A stretch of 64,000 nt of DNA, from NCBI RefSeq assembly GCF_021228295.1, contig NZ_JAJQPD010000007.1, positions 1 through 64,000 on the forward strand, read 5' to 3'. The notes below the pieces were generated by a model that made no database searches, was not told the origin of the DNA, and saw nothing but the letters and a program-made list of their open reading frames with translations. Positions 59,779 to 64,000 of the stretch are shown piece by piece. A program made the position numbers and the translations under genes. How positions within the stretch are numbered: the stretch's first letter is position 1; every line of letters begins with the position of its first letter. This stretch comes from Agromyces humatus. Lineage in GTDB: Bacteria; Actinomycetota; Actinomycetes; Actinomycetales; Microbacteriaceae.

Positions 59779-60557
59779 TTCTTCTGCTTCCGCTCGAGGA
59801 ACTCGGTCATGCGCCGCATCTTCTCGGGACTCTCGAAGAGCACCGCCTGCTCGTCGAGATCGACGGTGGGATGCGCGTCGCGCGGTGCCCGCATCACGCG
59901 CTTGGTCGCGATGGTCGCGGCCCGGTCGTTGCGGACGATGCGGTCGGCGATCGCATGCGCTGCGGGCAGCAGCTCGTCGGCGGGGTGCAGCTCGCTCACG
60001 AGCCCGATCTCGAGCGCTTCGGCGGCGCCGATCGTGCGTCCGGTGAGCAGCAGCTCGGCCGCGCGGGCCTCGCCCACGATCTCTCGCAGGCGCCAGCTCG
60101 CTCCGGCCGCGGCGATGATGCCGAGTCCGGTCTCGGGGTTGCCGATCTTCAGCGCGGGCGTCGCGATGCGGATGTCGGCCGCGTACGCGAGCTCGGCACC
60201 ACCCCCGAGTGCGTACCCGTCGAGCGCCGCGATGACGGGCATCGGCAGCCCGGCCACGCGGATGAACGCCTTCGCGTTGATGCCTCGGCGCGCGTCATCG
60301 GCTCGCCGTTCACGCAGTTGTGCGATGTCGGCGCCCGACGCGAACACCCCGCCCGCACCGGCGAGGATGAGCGTGCGCGGGATCGCCTCGAGCTCGGCGC
60401 AGAGCAGGTGCAGCGCGTCGATCGTGGCCTGGTCGATCGCATTGCGCACGTCGGGCCGGTTGAGGGTTGCGACGACCCGGTCGTCGCGCCGCTCGATGAG
60501 CAGTGGCCCATCGCCGGTCGAGGAGGAGCGAAGCGACGTCTCGCGACCCTCGCCCAT
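59775..60557 (-). CDS. paaF: Enoyl-CoA hydratase of the paa pathway
   Basis: 260 residues, crotonase fold: GVFASGADIAQLRERR and DGYALGGGAELAYAADIRIATPALKIGNPETGLGIIAAAGASWRLREIVGEARAAEL, with Glu in NPETGLG as in classic hydratases. Hydrates 2,3-dehydroadipyl-CoA. The ATG at 60557 overlaps the stop of a 25-residue minicistron as TGATG. The first 20 residues (GEGRETSLRSSSTGDGP) are encoded by a REP-like element; the domain begins at LLIERRDDRVV. An upstream ATG (60617) would read through a decayed repeat of the thiolase end. Confidence 0.85.
60514..60550 (+). repeat. REP-like element at the start of the enoyl-CoA hydratase gene
   Basis: CCGGTCGAGGAGGAGCGAAG then CGACGTCTCGCGACCCT; the family core and end, inside codons 2-16 of the minus-strand gene. 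Confidence 0.7.
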
Positions 60558-60634
60558 CACACGCGCTCCACGATGAGCGCCGTGCCGTGTTGAGCGCGGC
60601 CCGACGCCGACGCACATTGTCGCTGGCCGCGCAT
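60557..60634 (-). other. 25-residue minicistron made by duplication of the thiolase 3' end
   Basis: ATG 60634 overlaps the thiolase TGA (TGATG) and the frame runs MRGQRQCASASGRAQH then GTALIVERV and TGA at 60557, which again overlaps the next ATG. The final nine residues equal the thiolase C-terminus. The 32 bp at 60555-60586 are identical to 60632-60663. Probably a by-product of a duplication that kept translational coupling. Confidence 0.7.
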
Positions 60635-61830
60635 CACACGCGCTCCACGATGAGCGCCGTGCCCTGACCGACGCCGACGCACATGGTGGCGAGGCCGTAG
60701 CGCGACTGCTCGCGCTCCATGCGTCCGAGCAGGGTCACGACGAGTCGCGATCCCGATGAGCCGAGCGGATGTCCCAGCGCGATCGCTCCCCCGTCGGCAT
60801 TCACCCGTTCGGGGTCGAGCCCGAGTCGCCGCATCGACGCGATCGATTGGGTCGCGAACGCCTCGTTGAGTTCGACCGAGCCGATGTCGTCGAGGTCGAT
60901 GCCGGCGCGTTCGAGCGCCTTCTCAGTCGCGGGCACGGGGCCGAGCCCCATGATCTCGGGGGCGAGCCCGGCCGACGAGCCCACCACGACGCGGGCGCGC
61001 GGCGTGAGCCCGTAGCGCTCGACGGCGGCGGCGCTCGCGACGAGGATGGCCGAGGCGCCGTCGTTCAGGGCGCTCGAGTTGCCGGCGGTGACGACCGATC
61101 CGCCGTGCACGACCGGCCGCAGCCCGGCGAGCACGTCGAGGGTGGTCTCGGGTCGCGGTCCTTCGTCGACGAGCACCTCGCCGCGGTGGGTCGGCACGCC
61201 GACGATCTCCGCCTCGAATCGGCCGCCGGCGATCGCCGCGACGGCCTTCTGCTGCGAGCGCAGCGCGAACGCGTCGGCCTCGTCGCGGGTGATGCCGTCG
61301 ACGCGGGCGACCTCTTCGGCGGTCTCGGGCATCGAGAACGTGGCCTTGTCGCGGGCGACGAGCTTCGGGTTCGGGAACCGCCAGCCGATCGACGTGTCGT
61401 GCGCCGCCCCCGGCTTCGCCCACGCCCGGTCGGGCTTCGCCTGCACCCAGGGCGCCCGCGTCATCGACTCGACGCCGCCGGCGATGATGAGGTCGGCGTC
61501 GCCGGACCGGATCGCCTGGGAGGCCATGGTGATCGCCGACATTCCCGACGCGCAGAGCCGGTTCACGGTGATGCCGGGCACCTCGTCGGGCAGACCGGCG
61601 AGCAGCACCGACATGCGCGCCACGTTGCGGTTGTCTTCACCGGCCTGGTTGGCACCGCCCAGGATGACCTCGTCGATCGCGCCGAGCTCGCCTGCCTGGT
61701 CGAGCCCCGTGCGCCGCACGAGCTCGCCGACCACGAGGGCCGCGAGGTCGTCTGGGCGCACGCCTGCGAGCACGCCGCCGTAGCGACCGACCGGAGTGCG
61801 CACTCCGCTGACGAGGTAGGCCTCTGCCAT
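60634..61830 (-). CDS. paaJ: Thiolase (beta-ketoadipyl-CoA thiolase) of the paa pathway
   Basis: 398 residues. Active-site Cys in TVNRLCASGMSAITMASQAI, GGVESMTRAPWV, His in NADGGAIALGHPLGSSGSRLVVT, and the second Cys in MCVGVGQGTALIVERV at the very end. Cleaves 3-oxoadipyl-CoA and the unsaturated C8 intermediate with CoA. ATG at 61830 follows AAGGAGTGAGAACC; a start at 61839 (MRTMAE) would leave little room for the binding site. First gene of the second leftward paa operon, with the shared operator 81 bp upstream. Confidence 0.93.
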   Translation of the reverse strand: MAEAYLVSGVRTPVGRYGGVLAGVRPDDLAALVVGELVRRTGLDQAGELGAIDEVILGGANQAGEDNRNVARMSVLLAGLPDEVPGITVNRLCASGMSAITMASQAIRSGDADLIIAGGVESMTRAPWVQAKPDRAWAKPGAAHDTSIGWRFPNPKLVARDKATFSMPETAEEVARVDGITRDEADAFALRSQQKAVAAIAGGRFEAEIVGVPTHRGEVLVDEGPRPETTLDVLAGLRPVVHGGSVVTAGNSSALNDGASAILVASAAAVERYGLTPRARVVVGSSAGLAPEIMGLGPVPATEKALERAGIDLDDIGSVELNEAFATQSIASMRRLGLDPERVNADGGAIALGHPLGSSGSRLVVTLLGRMEREQSRYGLATMCVGVGQGTALIVERV

Positions 61831-61910
61831 GGTTCTCACTCCTTGACCGCACTGTCTGTGGAACGCTGCTCCCAGCGTAGGCAGGAGTTCGCGGCATCCG
61901 CACGATCGAA

Positions 61911-61939
61911 ATTCCTGACCGACCGTTCAGGTAGTAATT
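61911..61939. promoter_or_regulatory. Second probable PaaR operator, upstream of the thiolase operon
   Basis: Contains GACCGACCGTTCAGGTAGTA; same spacing and order as 46675-46703. It is 81 bp before the thiolase start. Confidence 0.75.
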
Positions 61940-61981
61940 ATGGCAAACGGATGACGCGGCCGCCACCCGAGGCTCGCGAGG

Positions 61982-63661
61982 TCAGCGATCGGATGCCGCA
62001 GCGATACGGTGCCGGAACGCGTAGGCCGCCGCCTCGGTGCGGGAGTCCGCACCGATCTTGGCGTAGATGTTCGACAGATGACGTGCGACGGTCTTCTCGC
62101 TCAGCGTGAGCGCACGCGCCACTTCGCGATTCGACCTGCCCGTGGCCACGAGTGCGAGCACCTCGACTTCGCGGGCGGTGAGTCCGCCGGGCGGGGGCCC
62201 GGGGGGCCGCCACCCCGGGCGGGCTGCGGCCGGGATGCCGAGCCGGTCGAACTCCGCCGCGGCGGCCGCGAGCTCGATCGACGCCGCATCGTCGTCATCG
62301 AGTCCCCGGTAGGCCTCGGCGAGCAGCATGCGCGCTGCGGCGGCGTCGTAGACGGCGCCGACGGTGCGCCACCCGTTGCACGCCTCGCGCAGCGACGGCA
62401 GCGCCGCCTCGAAGCGGTCGCGGCCCAGTTCGACTCGGCCCCGTGCCGTTCGCGCCTCGTTCACGAACCCCGGCGTTCCGTAGGCCGCGGCCATCGTCTC
62501 GAGGAACGCGCACGCCTCGTCGGCCTCGGCGGGTTCATCGGCGGCAAGCGCGATCCGCACGTGCGCCGCCTGCAGCGGCACGCAGGCGAGCGGGTCTTCG
62601 GCTGCGGCGACGAGCGCGGCGCGGATGCCCGTCAGTGCGAGGTCGCCGCGACCTTCGGCCAGACGTAGGAGCGCCAGGCCCGGCTGCGGATCCTTCCCGG
62701 CCTCGTGCGCTTCGAGGTACGCCGACCTCGCCGACCGGTGGTCGCCGCGCAGGCGCGCGAGATCGCCGAGTTGGTAGTGCCCCTCGGCCGCCGTCTCGGG
62801 CGCGATGGTGCCGAGCTCGGCGCAGACCTGCTGCGCCGCGGCCGCTGCCTGATCCCACGAGCCGAGCGCCTGCAGCACCTGCGAGCGGTGCACCCGGCAG
62901 ATTCCGCGGAACAGTGCGGCCGCCGGGATCGTCTCGAGCCACGACTCCGTCGCCTCGGTCCAGCCTTTCGCGCGGTCGAGTTCACCGATCTCGTGCCATG
63001 CCGTCATGAGGTGGCAGTACACGTTGCCGGCCCATTCGGGCATCATGTCGTCGTCGAGCACGCTCAGCATCGCCTCGTCGAGCAACCCCATCGCATCGTC
63101 CACGCGGCCGCGTTTCAGGAGGATGCGCCCCTCGGCCACCGTACCTGCGGCCACGAGGCTGACATCATCGAACCGACGCCCCTGCACATGCAGGTCGTGA
63201 GCCGCGGCGAGCAGGTCCTCGAACTCGGCGTCGGCGAGCCCGCCCGCCGTGTCGATGCGGTTCTCGACGGCGGCGACGTATCGCAGGTAGTGGTGTTCCA
63301 CCGTGTCGGGGTGCGTCTCGACGAGGCGCACGGCGCGTCGCATCCAGCCCGACCCGATGGTGTCGTCACCGCGGAGCAGCAGGTTCATCGCCACCCACAT
63401 GGCCGCCATCGCCGCCATCGGCGTGCGATCGGCCTCGAGGAACCGTCGATATGCGGCTTCGCCGGCGTCGATCGAGCGGTCGACCTCGCCGAGCCACCAG
63501 GCGGCGTTCGCGAGCGCGTACAGGTCGTCAGCCGACAGGTCGCCGCCCGCGCGCGCCTGCTCGAGCCCGTCGACCGCGGCACGCCAGTCACGGCGTTGGT
63601 ACGCGCGGCGTGCGGACTCGATCCCGCCCTGCTGCGACCCCGATCGGGGTTCGACCGTCAC
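61982..63661 (-). CDS. LuxR-type regulator with TPR-like sensor region
   Basis: 559 residues. Residues about 10-480 are helix-turn-helix repeats of the TPR/MalT type (RRDWRAAVDGLEQARAGGDLSADDLYALANAAWWLGEVDRSIDAGEAAYRRF and later EGHYQLGDLARLRGDHRSARSAYLEAHEAGKDPQPGLALLRLAEGRGDLAL); residues about 495-559 are the LuxR helix-turn-helix GLTAREVEVLALVATGRSNREVARALTLSEKTVARHLSNIYAKIGADSRTEAAAYAF. No N-terminal ATPase domain, so it is shorter than LAL regulators. GTG start 63661. Target unknown; it is next to the second paa operon but on the same strand, so direct control is not shown. Confidence 0.85.
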   Translation of the reverse strand: MTVEPRSGSQQGGIESARRAYQRRDWRAAVDGLEQARAGGDLSADDLYALANAAWWLGEVDRSIDAGEAAYRRFLEADRTPMAAMAAMWVAMNLLLRGDDTIGSGWMRRAVRLVETHPDTVEHHYLRYVAAVENRIDTAGGLADAEFEDLLAAAHDLHVQGRRFDDVSLVAAGTVAEGRILLKRGRVDDAMGLLDEAMLSVLDDDMMPEWAGNVYCHLMTAWHEIGELDRAKGWTEATESWLETIPAAALFRGICRVHRSQVLQALGSWDQAAAAAQQVCAELGTIAPETAAEGHYQLGDLARLRGDHRSARSAYLEAHEAGKDPQPGLALLRLAEGRGDLALTGIRAALVAAAEDPLACVPLQAAHVRIALAADEPAEADEACAFLETMAAAYGTPGFVNEARTARGRVELGRDRFEAALPSLREACNGWRTVGAVYDAAAARMLLAEAYRGLDDDDAASIELAAAAAEFDRLGIPAAARPGWRPPGPPPGGLTAREVEVLALVATGRSNREVARALTLSEKTVARHLSNIYAKIGADSRTEAAAYAFRHRIAAASDR

Positions 63662-63718
63662 ACCACCATGGTTCCACGTTCGCTCACGCGGCGCGCGGGT
63701 CGGGCCGCCCGTCGCCTA

Positions 63719-63758
63719 GCGCGCAGCGCGTATCGAGGCGCGCGCAGCGCGTATCGAG
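63719..63758. repeat. 21-bp tandem repeat, degenerate REP-like end
   Basis: CGCAGCGCGTATCGAGG occurs twice with period 21. The GTATCGAGG end is like the CGTATCGAGATCC of the element at 4248. Confidence 0.6.
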
Positions 63759-63765
63759 GCCCGGA

Positions 63766-64000
63766 TCAGCCCTCGCCGGGCTCCACAGTCGGCATCGGCG
63801 GAACACCATAGGGTCCGACCAGCACCCACGCACCGGCGCTGCACTGGTAGAACGCCACGGTCGCGGTGTCGATGTAGACATCGCCGTCGGCCGTGCAGGT
63901 GTCGTTCTGCGGGGCTCCGACGCCGAGATTCAGCTGCGTGCCGGGGGCGCCTGGGGCGCCGGCCTCCCCCTGCGCACCGGGCGCACCCGTCGCACCGGTC
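63766..64000 (-). CDS. Collagen-like protein, C-terminal part, runs off the window
   Basis: On the minus strand the open frame from the window edge reads TGATGAPGAQGEAGAPGAPG, at least six Gly-X-Y triplets, then a C-terminal domain (NLGVGAPQNDTCTADGDVYI, DTATVAFYQCSAGAWVLVGP) with two Cys and a TGA at 63766. Bacterial collagen-like proteins have this order: a G-X-Y stalk and a small C-terminal head, usually surface exposed. At least 77 residues lie in the window; the start is beyond 64000. Confidence 0.85.
   Translation of the reverse strand, partial: TGATGAPGAQGEAGAPGAPGTQLNLGVGAPQNDTCTADGDVYIDTATVAFYQCSAGAWVLVGPYGVPPMPTVEPGEG

Overview
The window is high-GC DNA with densely packed genes. 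Many neighbouring genes overlap by 4 bp (ATGA/GTGA), GTG starts are frequent, and the encoded set (NAD-dependent and LLM-class flavin enzymes, a CVDC mycoredoxin-like thioredoxin-fold protein, a fused ECF ATPase) fits an actinomycete. Gene content and the many short GC-rich dispersed repeats suggest Microbacteriaceae (Agromyces-like); this placement is inference. I see no rRNA, tRNA, transposase, phage module or CRISPR array.

Layout. 1-14 kb: the C-terminal part of a class III aminotransferase that appears to start outside the window; small hydrolase and quinone-reductase genes; a membrane-anchored molybdopterin oxidoreductase; an odd ribbon-helix-helix protein with a glycine-rich linker; an HNH nuclease; and a permease/agmatine deiminase/amidase operon divergent from a TetR gene across a clean palindrome. 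14-25 kb: a RecB-like nuclease/helicase, small redox and hypothetical genes, a decayed gene, a baeRF11 protein, and FAD- and LLM-type oxidoreductases. 25-35 kb: an OmpR-type two-component system with its likely PepSY target, an ECF transporter module, a lipoprotein FKBP, a methyltransferase, a rhodanese and an AAA ATPase. 35.4-41.8 kb: a complete Mrp-type Na+/H+ antiporter operon (A/B fused, C, D, E, F, G).

41.8-61.8 kb: a phenylacetate degradation cluster. paaABCDE plus an enoyl-CoA hydratase face left; paaI, paaK and a TetR regulator face right; paaZ, a 3-hydroxyacyl-CoA dehydrogenase, an enoyl-CoA hydratase and a thiolase form a second leftward operon. Together these give activation to phenylacetyl-CoA, ring epoxidation, ring opening and beta-oxidation to acetyl-CoA and succinyl-CoA. 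A RecQ-phosphoribosyltransferase gene, a decayed copy of its 3' end, secreted proteins and an LLM enzyme lie between the two halves. A shared 29-bp sequence upstream of paaA/paaI and upstream of the thiolase ties the halves into one regulon. The window ends with a LuxR-type regulator and the C-terminus of a collagen-like protein.

The most unusual theme is the dispersed repeats. One family (core GTCGAGGAGCG ... CGTCTCGAGACC) lies between genes, supplies the stop codons of several genes, and also sits in frame inside coding sequences: the aminotransferase (both orientations), the molybdopterin oxidoreductase (39-bp tandem units) and the start of an enoyl-CoA hydratase. A second palindrome (GGGGGTGCTTTC/GAAAGCACCCCC) sits in frame inside the amidase and, as a perfect 23-bp stem, between two paa genes. 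All in-frame tandem units are multiples of 3 bp (84, 39, 21) and lie in linkers or variable loops, similar in logic to the palindromic elements of Rickettsia that enter genes.
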